NCBI GenBank assembly: GCA_963169195.1
Contig: CAUJDN010000014.1
Coordinates: 1 to 64,000 of the forward strand
Direction: 5' to 3'
From: Acidobacteriota bacterium
GTDB taxonomy: Bacteria > Acidobacteriota > Vicinamibacteria > Vicinamibacterales > UBA2999
Length of the DNA: 64,000 nucleotides
Made by a program: the position numbers and the translations under genes. The notes below the pieces were generated by a model. The model was not told where the DNA came from. It searched no databases and saw only the letters and a list, made by a program, of their open reading frames with translations. This document shows, piece after piece, positions 6,310-15,719 of the stretch (positions within the stretch are counted from its first letter, which is position 1; every line of letters begins with the position of its first letter).

Positions 6310-7689
6310 ATGGACCGCATCCGCACCCTCATCCTGGGAGCCGCCGGCCGCGACTTCCACAACTTCAATGTCGTGTACCGGGACGACACGCGCTACGAGG
6401 TGGTGGGCTTCACCGCGGCGCAGATTCCCAACATCGTCGGCCGGACGTATCCGCCAGACCTCGCGGGGCCGCTCTACCCGGCGGGCGTGCCCATCTTTCC
6501 GGAAGAGGAGATGGCCTCGCTCGTGGATCGGCTGGCCGTCCGCCAGGTGGTGCTCTCGTACAGCGACATCTCGTACGAATACGCGATGCGCCGGAGCGCC
6601 ATCGCCAACGCGGCAGGGGCGGACTTCGTCCTGCTGGGGCCGCGTGCGACGATGCTCGACAGCCGCAGGCCGGTCGTCTCGGTGTGCGCGGTGAGAACGG
6701 GCGCGGGGAAGAGCCCCGCCAGCCGCCGCATCGCGATCCTGCTTCGGGAGCGCGGCCTGCGTGTCGCCATCGTCCGGCACCCGATGCCGTACGGGAACCT
6801 CTCCGCGCAGCGCGTGCAACGCTTCGCGGCGTTGGAGGACATGGCGCGGCACGGCTGCACCATCGAGGAGATGGAGGAGTACGAGCCGCACATCCTGAGC
6901 GGCTCGGTGGTGTACGCCGGCGTGGACTACGCCGACATCCTCGAGCAGGCCGAGGCCGAAGCCGACGTCATCCTCTGGGATGGCGGCAACAACGATCTGC
7001 CCTTCTATCGACCCACCCTGCACATCGTCGTGGCGGATCCCCTGCGGCCCGGCCACGAGCTCGTGTACTACCCCGGCGAGGCGAATCTCCGGATGGCCGA
7101 CGTGGTGATCATCAACAAAGTGGACGCGGCCGGGCTCGAGGCCGTGACGCGCGTGCGCGAGAACGTGCGCGGCGTCAACCCCCGCGCGCTCGTCGTGGAG
7201 GCGGCGTCGCCGGTCGTCGCGGACCAGCCTGAGCGGATCCAGGGACGGAAGGTGCTGGTCATCGAGGACGGCCCGACGCTCACGCATGGCGAGATGCGCT
7301 TCGGCGCGGCAACGGTCATCGCCAAGCGCTTCGGCGCGGCGGAGATCGTGGATCCCCGGCCGTACGCGGTGGGCAGCATCGCCGAGACGTTCCGGACCTA
7401 TCCCGCGATTGGCATGCTGCTGCCGGCGATGGGCTACGGCGCACAGCAGGTCCGGGACCTGGAGGCCACCATCGCCCGGGTTCCCTGCGACGCCGTCATC
7501 GTGGGCACGCCCATCGACCTGGGCCGGCTGATGACGATCTCACAGCCGGTCGTTCGCGCCCGTTACGAACTGCAGGAACTCGGGCGCCCGGACCTCGCGG
7601 ATGCCCTGGCCGGGCTGCTGGACCAACCCCGCGCGGCGCCGCGGCGTCGGGGGCCGGCAGCGACCGACGACTCAGCCCCTGCACTCTGA
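6310..7689 (+). CDS. Cyclic 2,3-diphosphoglycerate synthetase-like P-loop protein
   Basis: A 459-aa cytoplasmic protein. It has an N-terminal Rossmann-like domain beginning IRTLILGAAGRDFHNFN, a P-loop RTGAGKS near residue 138, and a guanine-type NKVD motif (VVIINKVD, ~270). These are hallmarks of the family named after archaeal cyclic 2,3-diphosphoglycerate synthetase. In bacteria this family is widespread without a proven substrate. Length matches the family (~450). It stands alone on the plus strand, convergent with the PQQ dehydrogenase. The specific reaction in this organism is uncertain. Confidence 0.85.
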   Translation: MDRIRTLILGAAGRDFHNFNVVYRDDTRYEVVGFTAAQIPNIVGRTYPPDLAGPLYPAGVPIFPEEEMASLVDRLAVRQVVLSYSDISYEYAMRRSAIANAAGADFVLLGPRATMLDSRRPVVSVCAVRTGAGKSPASRRIAILLRERGLRVAIVRHPMPYGNLSAQRVQRFAALEDMARHGCTIEEMEEYEPHILSGSVVYAGVDYADILEQAEAEADVILWDGGNNDLPFYRPTLHIVVADPLRPGHELVYYPGEANLRMADVVIINKVDAAGLEAVTRVRENVRGVNPRALVVEAASPVVADQPERIQGRKVLVIEDGPTLTHGEMRFGAATVIAKRFGAAEIVDPRPYAVGSIAETFRTYPAIGMLLPAMGYGAQQVRDLEATIARVPCDAVIVGTPIDLGRLMTISQPVVRARYELQELGRPDLADALAGLLDQPRAAPRRRGPAATDDSAPAL

Positions 7690-7725
7690 CCTGCCCGCAC
7701 CTGCCTGCGCCCGCCCGCACTTGAC

Positions 7726-9353
<1,628 letters not shown>

Positions 9354-9357
<4 letters not shown>

Positions 9358-10199
9358 CGTGCCCCCCGAAGGCTGGCCAGGTAGGCCACAAGGTCGTCGA
9401 TCTCCGTGGCGGTGCGCTGCGTGCCGTACGCCGGCATCAGGCTGGCGCCCGCTTCACGCTCCAGCGCCTCCAGATCCGACTTCCAGTAGCGATGAATCGG
9501 GCCGCCGGGGTCCCTCACGTAGACCCAGAAGGCATCCTCGCTGACGCGCACGCCGCGGATGGAGCGGGTGTCCTTCGGCCGGGCCGTCACCACGACGTGT
9601 CCGTCCGGGACGCGTGCACCGGGCCGCAGGAGCGCCTCCTTGAGGTAAGCGGGGCCCCGCTGCGCACCGATGCTCGAGAGATCCGGCCCGTACGCCCGCC
9701 CGGCGCCAGCGAGCACGTGGCACGAGGCGCAGCCGCGTTCCTGGTAGACGGCCCTCCCGCGAGTGGCGTCGCCTGAGAGCGCGGCGGTCGGCGTCCCGGC
9801 GATGAGGCGGCGCACGTAGGCGGCCAGCTGCCATGTCCGCCTTGGTCCATTGGCGCGGCCGTAGCCAGGCATCAGGTTCGGGATGCCCTGATCCACCACG
9901 CGGAGCAATCCGGTGTCGTCGGAGGCTCGGGCCAGCACGGGCACGAGCAGGGACGGGCCGTAGCCGCCGCTGCCGTCCATGCCGTGGCAGAGCGCGCACT
10001 GCGCCACGTAGGCCCGCTTGCCCGCAGCCAGGTCGTCGGCATTGGCGTCGTGGAGCGGGCGGCTGTCGTTCGTGGGCTGGGGTGGAGCCGCGAGGTGGGA
10101 TCCCGCGCCCAGCGTGAGGAGCCACCATCCCGCCGCCACGCCCAGCCTCGTGGCCCGTACCGAGACAGATCGCCGCGATGCCGCCGATCCTCGCGCCAT
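9354..10199 (-). CDS. Diheme cytochrome c
   Basis: A 281-aa exported protein with an N-terminal hydrophobic segment and two CxxCH heme sites (CALCH at ~68-72 and CASCH at ~157-161). Distal Met candidates occur in NLMPGYG and SLMPAYG. It is coupled by ATGA overlap to the downstream PQQ dehydrogenase and probably carries its electrons to the respiratory chain. ATG 10199 is chosen because it gives a signal-like N-terminus. The frame extends to 10241. The region after the second heme is longer than a single class I domain. Confidence 0.9.
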
Positions 10200-10287
10200 G
10201 GGACATGCCTCCGGACGCCACGAGCACCACGTGGCGCGCACACTGTATCACCGGAGGCGGCTGGCGAGTCGCCGCGCGCCACGGCTC

Positions 10288-10977
10288 TCAGTCGTGGCCT
10301 GTTACGACCGGCTCGCGGAACGAGACGATGGCATAGACGTAGACCGCATCCGGAACGCGCGGCAGGGAAGGTGCGCCGAATCGCCAGGACCGGACGGCCT
10401 CGAGCGCGGTCGCATCGAAGCCGGACTTCGAGCCGAGGACGTGGTATGCGCGCGGAGCACCGGCCGCGGACGTCTCGATCTCCACGAGCACGGCGCCATC
10501 GCCGAAGACCTTCGGGGGGTACGCCGGCATCGTCAGCGCACCCGGCTGGGGCAGGACGGCCGACGGGCGGCCGAGCACCAGCGCCGGTCCCCGGGGGGCC
10601 GGTGAAGCGTAGACCGTCGGGGGTCGGAAGGCGGCCAGGACCAGGACGCGGCCTGGCACCGCGACGAGCTTATTGTCCAGGGTGTCCTGAGCCGGGTCGA
10701 ACCGCCACCCGCGGACGGCGGCGATCAGGGCTTCAGTGAACGGGGGCGTCGAGGTGAGCGGCTCGACCTTCGTGACGGCGCCATCGGCTCCGACATGGAG
10801 TTCCAGCGCGACCTCTCCGCCTCCCACGGCGAGTTGCGCGGCCCGGGGCAGGGCGCCGGCGCCCTTGAGGCGCGGCGCCTTGAAGTCCTCGGCGGCCGCC
10901 GCGAGGCCAACGGCCAGAATCGGAACGGCCAGGGCTAACCAGGGCGCGTGCGGGCCGCGCCGAAGCCAGTGCGTCAT
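10288..10977 (-). CDS. Exported TonB C-terminal-domain protein
   Basis: A 229-aa protein with an N-terminal membrane or signal segment (PWLALAVPILAVGLAAAA) and two TonB_C-like repeats. Each carries the pattern V-E-x-V/A…G-x-V…A-x-x-A-V-R-x-W-R-F: AALIAAVRGWRFDPA near 85-100 and ATALEAVRSWRFGAP near 195-210. The ATG at 10977 has GGAGGGG upstream. Such proteins are common in Acidobacteriota as free TonB-like modules. A role in energising outer-membrane transport is possible but unproven. It is divergent from the flavoprotein at 11019. Confidence 0.75.
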   Translation of the reverse strand: MTHWLRRGPHAPWLALAVPILAVGLAAAAEDFKAPRLKGAGALPRAAQLAVGGGEVALELHVGADGAVTKVEPLTSTPPFTEALIAAVRGWRFDPAQDTLDNKLVAVPGRVLVLAAFRPPTVYASPAPRGPALVLGRPSAVLPQPGALTMPAYPPKVFGDGAVLVEIETSAAGAPRAYHVLGSKSGFDATALEAVRSWRFGAPSLPRVPDAVYVYAIVSFREPVVTGHD

Positions 10978-11018
10978 GTTCAGCCCCTCCCTTGCTTCCT
11001 CAAGCCTATGATCATTCC

Positions 11019-12242
11019 ATGCGCGACAGGTCACCGGACCGCCTGGAGACCGATGTCCTGGTGATAGGCGCCGGCCCGGCGGGCTCGGCCGGTGCCCTCA
11101 CGCTGGCGCGCCACGGGTTGCGCGTGATCCTGGCCGATCGCGCCCGATTCCCCCGAGACAAGGCCTGCGGTGACGCCCTCATCCCCGATGCGCTGGCGGC
11201 ACTCGCGAGGCTCGGGATCGAGCAGCAGGTGCTGCCGCGCGCCAGGCGCCTTGCTGGCCTCGTGATTACGGCCCCGGGTGGGCGCCGCGTCCAGTTGCGG
11301 GGGCCATGCGCGGCCCTCCCACGACGCCTCCTGGACGACGTACTGAGGCAGGCGGCCGTCGACGCGGGCGCGCGCTGGATGTCGCCCGCGCGAGCGATCG
11401 GCCCGATCGAGGTGGGGGATCGCATCTGCGGTGCGATGCTCAGCGTGACGCCGGATGAGACGCTGCTGCGGGTCCGCGCGAACTGGACCATTCTGGCAGC
11501 CGGCGGCGCCTCGATCCGCCTGCTGCAGGCGTTCGGCGTGCTCCGCCGACCCACCCCGAGCGCAATGGCCGTGCGCTTCTACGCGCACGTGCCGCCACCG
11601 CTGTCCGACACGTTCGACGAACTGCACATCTCGTTCGCGCGCGATCTCAGCCCGGGGTACGGCTGGGTCTTTCCCGGGCCCGGCCATGTCTTCAACCTCG
11701 GCGTGGGAGTGTTCGGCGATGCCAGGCCCGCGGACGGGCGATTGAACCTGCGCGTATTGCTGGACCGGTTCTGCCGCACATTTCCGCCGGCACGAGCGGT
11801 GCTCGGCGCGTCCACGTCCGTGACGCCGCTGGCCGGAGCACCCCTGCGGACCGGCCTCGCGGGCGCTCAACTGGGCCGGCCCGGGTTGCTGGTTGCGGGT
11901 GAAGCCGCGGGCACGACGTACCCCCTGACGGGAGAGGGCATCGGGATGGCGCTGGCGACAGGGATGGCAGCCGCAGAGACGATTGCGCAGGCCGCCGGCG
12001 ACCCCGACGGTGCCTGCGACCAGGCCTATGCCCGCCACGTGGAGTCAGACTTCGCCGCGCGCTTCCAGGCCTACTCGTTGGCGCAGCGCTACATGGCGTA
12101 TCCGGTCGTGGCCGATTACCTGGCCTGGCGGGCACGCACGGACGGCTTCGTCCGGCGGTCACTCGAGGCGCTGTTCAACGAGGCCGCCGATGCCCGGGTC
12201 CTCTTCTCCCCCGCAGGGCTCGTGCGAGCCCTCCGAGGCTGA
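11019..12242 (+). CDS. FAD-dependent oxidoreductase, geranylgeranyl reductase family
   Basis: A 407-aa flavoprotein. The N-terminal dinucleotide-binding motif VLVIGAGPAGSAGALTLA is followed by DKACGDALIP, typical of geranylgeranyl/digeranylglyceride reductases. A second FAD motif near residue 300 (GLLVAGEAAGTTYPLTGEGIGMALATG) fits the same family. These enzymes saturate isoprenoid chains or hydroxylate other lipids or quinones. The substrate here is unknown. ATG 11019 is preferred over the upstream TTG at 10992. It is the first of two such flavoproteins in the window (see 35981). Confidence 0.85.
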   Translation: MRDRSPDRLETDVLVIGAGPAGSAGALTLARHGLRVILADRARFPRDKACGDALIPDALAALARLGIEQQVLPRARRLAGLVITAPGGRRVQLRGPCAALPRRLLDDVLRQAAVDAGARWMSPARAIGPIEVGDRICGAMLSVTPDETLLRVRANWTILAAGGASIRLLQAFGVLRRPTPSAMAVRFYAHVPPPLSDTFDELHISFARDLSPGYGWVFPGPGHVFNLGVGVFGDARPADGRLNLRVLLDRFCRTFPPARAVLGASTSVTPLAGAPLRTGLAGAQLGRPGLLVAGEAAGTTYPLTGEGIGMALATGMAAAETIAQAAGDPDGACDQAYARHVESDFAARFQAYSLAQRYMAYPVVADYLAWRARTDGFVRRSLEALFNEAADARVLFSPAGLVRALRG

Positions 12243-12462
12243 TGTCGCATCGCCCTCCGCCCGACATCCTCCGCGGACCGTGCTCCACCCATCCCACGAC
12301 GGCCCCGAGCACGAGGCCTGCGGCAAACGTGACGCTCCTGCGGCGGCCCTTCCCCGCGGGGACCGTCGTGGATGCCGCGTCTCCCGCGCCGGGACCCCGG
12401 CAGTGCTGGTCGAGGGCATATCGGAACGACGCGATCGATCCGGCATTGGTACACTAGGGGGC

Positions 12463-13344
12463 ATGCGCGCGGCCGGACCCGTCCCTTCCATGGCGCTGCT
12501 GGCAGGGCTGCTGGCGGCCCAGTCAACGGGCACGGCCTCTCAGCCGTCGATCGACATCGCCCTGCGGGCCCGCTCGCTGCAGCCGGGTGAGCTGGTGGTC
12601 GTGGGACTGGCCCTCGACCGTGATGCGACGACGGTCGAGGTCACGGCGTTCGAGCGGACGAGCCCGGCCTATCCCGTCGGTCCCGGCCGCTGGGAGGCGC
12701 TGGTCGGCATCGACCTGGAACAGGCGGCGGGCGAGTACGTCCTGCGGGCGAGCGCCGATGGCGGCGCCAGGGCCGGCGAGCGGCCGTTCGCCGTCGTGGC
12801 GAAGACCTTCGCGGAACGCACGCTGAAGGTCAATCCCGATTTCGTGAACCCGCCGAAGGCCGCCCTGGCTCGCATCCAGGAGGAGTCGCGCTTCCTGCAG
12901 GCGCTCTACGCGGCTCCTGCGCCCCGACGGCTGTGGGAAGCGCCGTTCCGCAGGCCCGTGCCGCACCGCGCCAACAGCCGCTTCGGTGTCCGGAGCGTGT
13001 TCAACGGCGAGCGGCGCAGCCCCCATGCGGGCACCGATTTCCTCAGCCCGGCCGGCACGCCCATCCGTGCGCCGAACGCCGGCCGCGTCGTGGCAGCGCG
13101 CGATCTCTACTTCAGCGGCAACACCGTGATCATCGATCATGGCCTTGGGCTTTTCTCCCAGCTGGCACACATGTCCCGTATCGACGTCGCGGAAGGCGAC
13201 CCGGTGACGGCGGGACAGGTGGTGGGCCTCGTGGGGGCGACGGGTCGCGTCACCGGCGCCCACCTGCACTGGGGACTACGGGCGGGCGCGGCCCGCGTGG
13301 ACGCGCTGTCACTGCTCGCCCTCCTGGCAAAGGATCCCCCTTGA
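12463..13344 (+). CDS. Secreted M23 family metallopeptidase
   Basis: A 293-aa murein endopeptidase-like protein with a short signal region (MALLAGLLAAQSTGTAS). It has a ~130-residue N-terminal beta domain and a C-terminal LytM domain with zinc ligands in SPHAGTDF and the HLHWG motif. NTVIIDHGLGLFSQLAHMS is the typical core strand. Length and layout match peptidoglycan DD-endopeptidases that act in the periplasm. Its TGA overlaps the next ATG by one base (TGATG), so it is coupled to the PLP decarboxylase. The functional link is not obvious. Confidence 0.9.
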   Translation: MRAAGPVPSMALLAGLLAAQSTGTASQPSIDIALRARSLQPGELVVVGLALDRDATTVEVTAFERTSPAYPVGPGRWEALVGIDLEQAAGEYVLRASADGGARAGERPFAVVAKTFAERTLKVNPDFVNPPKAALARIQEESRFLQALYAAPAPRRLWEAPFRRPVPHRANSRFGVRSVFNGERRSPHAGTDFLSPAGTPIRAPNAGRVVAARDLYFSGNTVIIDHGLGLFSQLAHMSRIDVAEGDPVTAGQVVGLVGATGRVTGAHLHWGLRAGAARVDALSLLALLAKDPP

Positions 13345-14762
13345 TGAGTGTCCCGGACCTCGAATTCTCGCCCGCCGACATGCGGGCCATGGCCGACGCC
13401 GTCGCCCGCCGCGCGGTGGACCACCTGGCGTCCCTGCCCGCCCAGCCAATCTCCGGCGACGTGCGCGCCGAGGCGCTCTGCCGGGCGATGCGCGAGCCGG
13501 CGCCCGAGCACGGTCGCCCCCTGGAGCCGCTGCTCGACCAGCTGTTCGAGGAGTACATCCCCCGCTCCTTCACGTCGGTCGGGCCGGGCTACCTCGCCTA
13601 CATCCCCGGCGGCGGCGTCTACCCAGCCGCGCTTGCGGATTTCATCGCCGACACCACGAATCGCTACACGGGCGTGTGGCAGGCCGCGCCGGCGCTGGTC
13701 CAGCTCGAGGCGAATGCGCTGGACTGGCTGCGGGACTGGATGGGGTTCCCGAACGGAACACGGGGGCTCTTCACGCCCGGCGGATCGATGGCGACGTTCA
13801 ACGGCATCCTCTGCGCGCGCGAGCGGCACCTCGGCGTGGACATCCGCCGGGGCGTGGTCTACACCTCCGATCAGGCACATCACTCCGTGTTGAAGTCGGC
13901 CAAGCTCGCGGGCATCATGCCCGACCGCGTCCGGGCCCTGCCGTGCGACGCGGCCTTCCGTCTGCCGGTCGACGAATTGCGTGCGGCCATCGCGCGCGAC
14001 CGCGCCGCGGGCCTGCTGCCGTTTGCCGTGGTGTCGAGCGCCGGCACGACGAACACCGGAGCAGTGGATCGCCTCGAGGCCATCGCCGACGCCTGTGCCG
14101 CCGAGGGCCTGTGGCACCACGTCGACGGCGCTTACGGCGCGTTCTTCAACCTGTGCGAGGACGTGCGGCCGGTCCTGAAGGGAATCGAGCGGGCCGACTC
14201 GCTGACCCTGGACCCGCACAAGGGCATGTTCCTCCCGTACGGGACCGGCGCGCTGCTGGTCCGCGACGGTGCGGCACTGCGCGCGGCGCACGAGGCAACC
14301 GCCGACTACCTGCCGGCGATGCCGCACCCGGACGAGTTCTACGATCCGAGCCAGCACGGCCCGGAGCTTTCACGCGGGTTTCCCGGGCTGCGCGTCTGGC
14401 TGTCGGTGAAGATGTACGGCGCGGCTGCCTATCGCGCGGCCATCGCCGAGAAACGCGCGCTGGCGCTCGAGGCCTGCCGCCGCATCTCCGCCCTCCGGGG
14501 CATCGTCATCGACGCGCCGCCCGAGCTGTCGCTGTTCGCCTTTCACGTGTCGTGGCCCGGCGCCACCCTGGCGGAGGAGGATGCCGCCACCCGGGCATTG
14601 ATGGAACGAACGACCGCGCGCGGGCGCGTGATGATCACCGGCGCGGTCGCACGCGGGCGCTACCTGGGACGTGTGTGCGTGCTCAGCTTCCGGACACACG
14701 CCAGGCAGATCGACGCGCTCGTGGAGGACGTCGGTAAAGCGCTGGAGGACGTGCGGGGATAG
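13344..14762 (+). CDS. Pyridoxal-dependent decarboxylase (group II, aromatic amino acid type)
   Basis: A 472-aa PLP enzyme. The cofactor lysine lies in SLTLDPHKGMF (~residue 292), preceded by WHHVDGAYGAF with the Asp that contacts the pyridine nitrogen. FTPGGSMATFNG binds phosphate. The order and length (~470) match DDC/glutamate decarboxylase-like group II enzymes, which release CO2 from an amino acid to give an amine. The substrate is not determined. It is translationally coupled to the upstream M23 gene. A G-rich tract and a 24-base tandem repeat follow the stop. Confidence 0.9.
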   Translation: MSVPDLEFSPADMRAMADAVARRAVDHLASLPAQPISGDVRAEALCRAMREPAPEHGRPLEPLLDQLFEEYIPRSFTSVGPGYLAYIPGGGVYPAALADFIADTTNRYTGVWQAAPALVQLEANALDWLRDWMGFPNGTRGLFTPGGSMATFNGILCARERHLGVDIRRGVVYTSDQAHHSVLKSAKLAGIMPDRVRALPCDAAFRLPVDELRAAIARDRAAGLLPFAVVSSAGTTNTGAVDRLEAIADACAAEGLWHHVDGAYGAFFNLCEDVRPVLKGIERADSLTLDPHKGMFLPYGTGALLVRDGAALRAAHEATADYLPAMPHPDEFYDPSQHGPELSRGFPGLRVWLSVKMYGAAAYRAAIAEKRALALEACRRISALRGIVIDAPPELSLFAFHVSWPGATLAEEDAATRALMERTTARGRVMITGAVARGRYLGRVCVLSFRTHARQIDALVEDVGKALEDVRG

Positions 14763-14769
14763 GGTAGAC

Positions 14770-14809
14770 GGGGTGCAAGGGTGCGGGGTGCGGGGTGCGG
14801 GGTACTGGG
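14770..14809 (+). repeat. G-rich quadruplex-like tract
   Basis: Five or more runs of three to four G separated by three to five bases (GGGGTGCAAGGGTGCGGGG and onward) lie between two convergent genes. The spacing fits a G-quadruplex on the plus strand. Similar GGGTGC-type tracts occur at 21093-21121 and, as C-runs, at 22085-22130. Confidence 0.6.
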
Positions 14810-14926
14810 TCCCGAGAACCTCAGAACCCCAGAACCTCAGAACCCGGGAACCCCAGAACCTCAGAACCCGGGAACCCCAGAACCTCAGGACCCGAGAACC
14901 CCAGAACCTCCGAACCCGAGGACCCG
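14809..14926. repeat. Tandem 24-base repeat (about 4.5 units)
   Basis: The unit begins CCCCAGAACCTCAGAACCCG. Two copies are identical and two have diverged by a few bases, with a partial copy in front. It fills the gap between convergent genes. Related AGAACC-rich tracts appear at 42190-42272 and 43059-43128. There are no unique spacers, so it is not CRISPR. Confidence 0.85.
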
Positions 14927-14935
14927 CCCCCGTCC

Positions 14936-15412
14936 CTACCTGTGCCGGGCGTAGACCGTCTTCTTCCCGTCCTTCGTGAAGGCGATGGTGTCGAACGGAT
15001 CCTTGCGGCCGCCCTGTTCCATGCCCGGCGAGCCGATCGGCATTCCGGGCACCGCGATGCCAGCGATGGCCGGCTTCTCGGCCAGCATCTTCTTGATGTC
15101 GGCGGCCGGCACATGGCCCTCCACCGTGTAACCGCCCGCCTTGGCCGTGTGGCACGACCTCAGGTCGTCGCTCACGCCGCCCTGGACAGCGACGGCGTTC
15201 AGCTGCGCGTCGGAGACGTTCTGGGCTTCCACCTGGAAGCCATTCGCCCGGAGGTGATCCATCCAGGCGGTGCAGCACCCTCAAGTCGGGGATTTGAAGA
15301 CGGAGACGCTCGGCAGGCCAGCCACCGGCTTCGACTGCGCGGTCACCGCCGCGTAGCCGAGGCTCGTGGCCACTGCCACCACGCTCGCTGCGAACATCAA
15401 TCGTCGGATCAT
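14936..15412 (-). CDS. DUF411 family protein, candidate selenoprotein (in-frame TGA at codon 44)
   Basis: Reading from ATG 15412 (GGAGGAG upstream) gives a signal peptide (MFAASVVAVATSLGYAAV), then SVSVFKSPT, a TGA codon (15283-15281), and GCCTAWMDHLRANGFQVEA. The frame then runs on to a normal TGA at 14938-14936 through DDLRSCHTAKAGGYTVEGHV and IAVPGMPIGSPGM. DUF411 proteins carry KSPTCGCC at this place, so the TGA replaces only the first Cys of the CGCC motif. Both halves are full length (158 aa in total) and well conserved. A SECIS-like hairpin follows the TGA. The simplest reading is selenocysteine insertion in an exported metal or redox protein. A nonsense mutation is the alternative. 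No second family member is in the window. Confidence 0.8.
15245..15269 (-). promoter_or_regulatory. Candidate bacterial SECIS hairpin
   Basis: Starting 11 bases after the TGA, an 8-bp stem (CGCCTGGA with TCCGGGCG, one T-G pair) closes a nine-base loop TGGATCACC. The loop begins 19 bases after the TGA and has G in its second position. Both fit the general bacterial SECIS pattern of an apical loop roughly 16-37 bases downstream with G among the first two loop bases. The structure was drawn by eye, without energy calculation. Confidence 0.6.
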
Positions 15413-15507
15413 TGCTCCTCCAGGCGGAAGGAGGCGTCCCAGGACCATCCGGAGCGCCTCAGCTTCACCGCCCATGTCCTCTCAGGATACTCGCTCCGGG
15501 CCGCCTG

Positions 15508-15693
15508 TCACCCCCGGGGCTGCGGCACGACGCGGAGACGAGGCTTGAGCGCGTTCCGGTCCTGTGGGTACTGCTGCGGCGCCTCCCCGTCGGACACCGA
15601 GGTCAGGATGGTCACGTCCTGGCCCGGCTCCCAGTTGGCCGGCGTGGCCACCTTGTGCTTCGCGATCAGCTGGACCGAATCGATGACGCGCCG
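15508..15693 (-). pseudogene. C-terminal remnant of a 1-Cys peroxiredoxin
   Basis: The minus frame reads RRVIDSVQLIAKHKVATPANWEPGQDV and ends KPRLRVVPQPRG. This matches the last ~60 residues of Prx6/AhpC-TSA 1-Cys peroxiredoxins (VIDSLQLTAKHKVATPANW region). The thioredoxin-fold part with the catalytic PVCT motif is missing. Upstream sequence belongs to the unrelated gene ending at 15720, and no start codon is present. It is a deletion relic between the candidate selenoprotein and the GS-rich protein gene. Confidence 0.75.
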
Positions 15694-15719
15694 AGATTGG
15701 GGGGATCCCGCCCTACCGG

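Noticed and set aside
12933..13343. Long N-terminal extension of the PLP decarboxylase
   Set aside because: It overlaps the M23 LytM domain in another frame. The start at 13344 with TGATG coupling gives the normal family length.
14809..14926. Possible CRISPR array
   Set aside because: The 24-base units are directly tandem with no unique spacers, and no cas gene is present in the window.
14936..15475. Two separate genes: a short signal-peptide protein and a DUF411 protein starting at 15262
   Set aside because: The two parts are in the same frame, and joined through the TGA they reconstruct the complete conserved DUF411 motif. Starting at 15262 would remove the GCC metal site.
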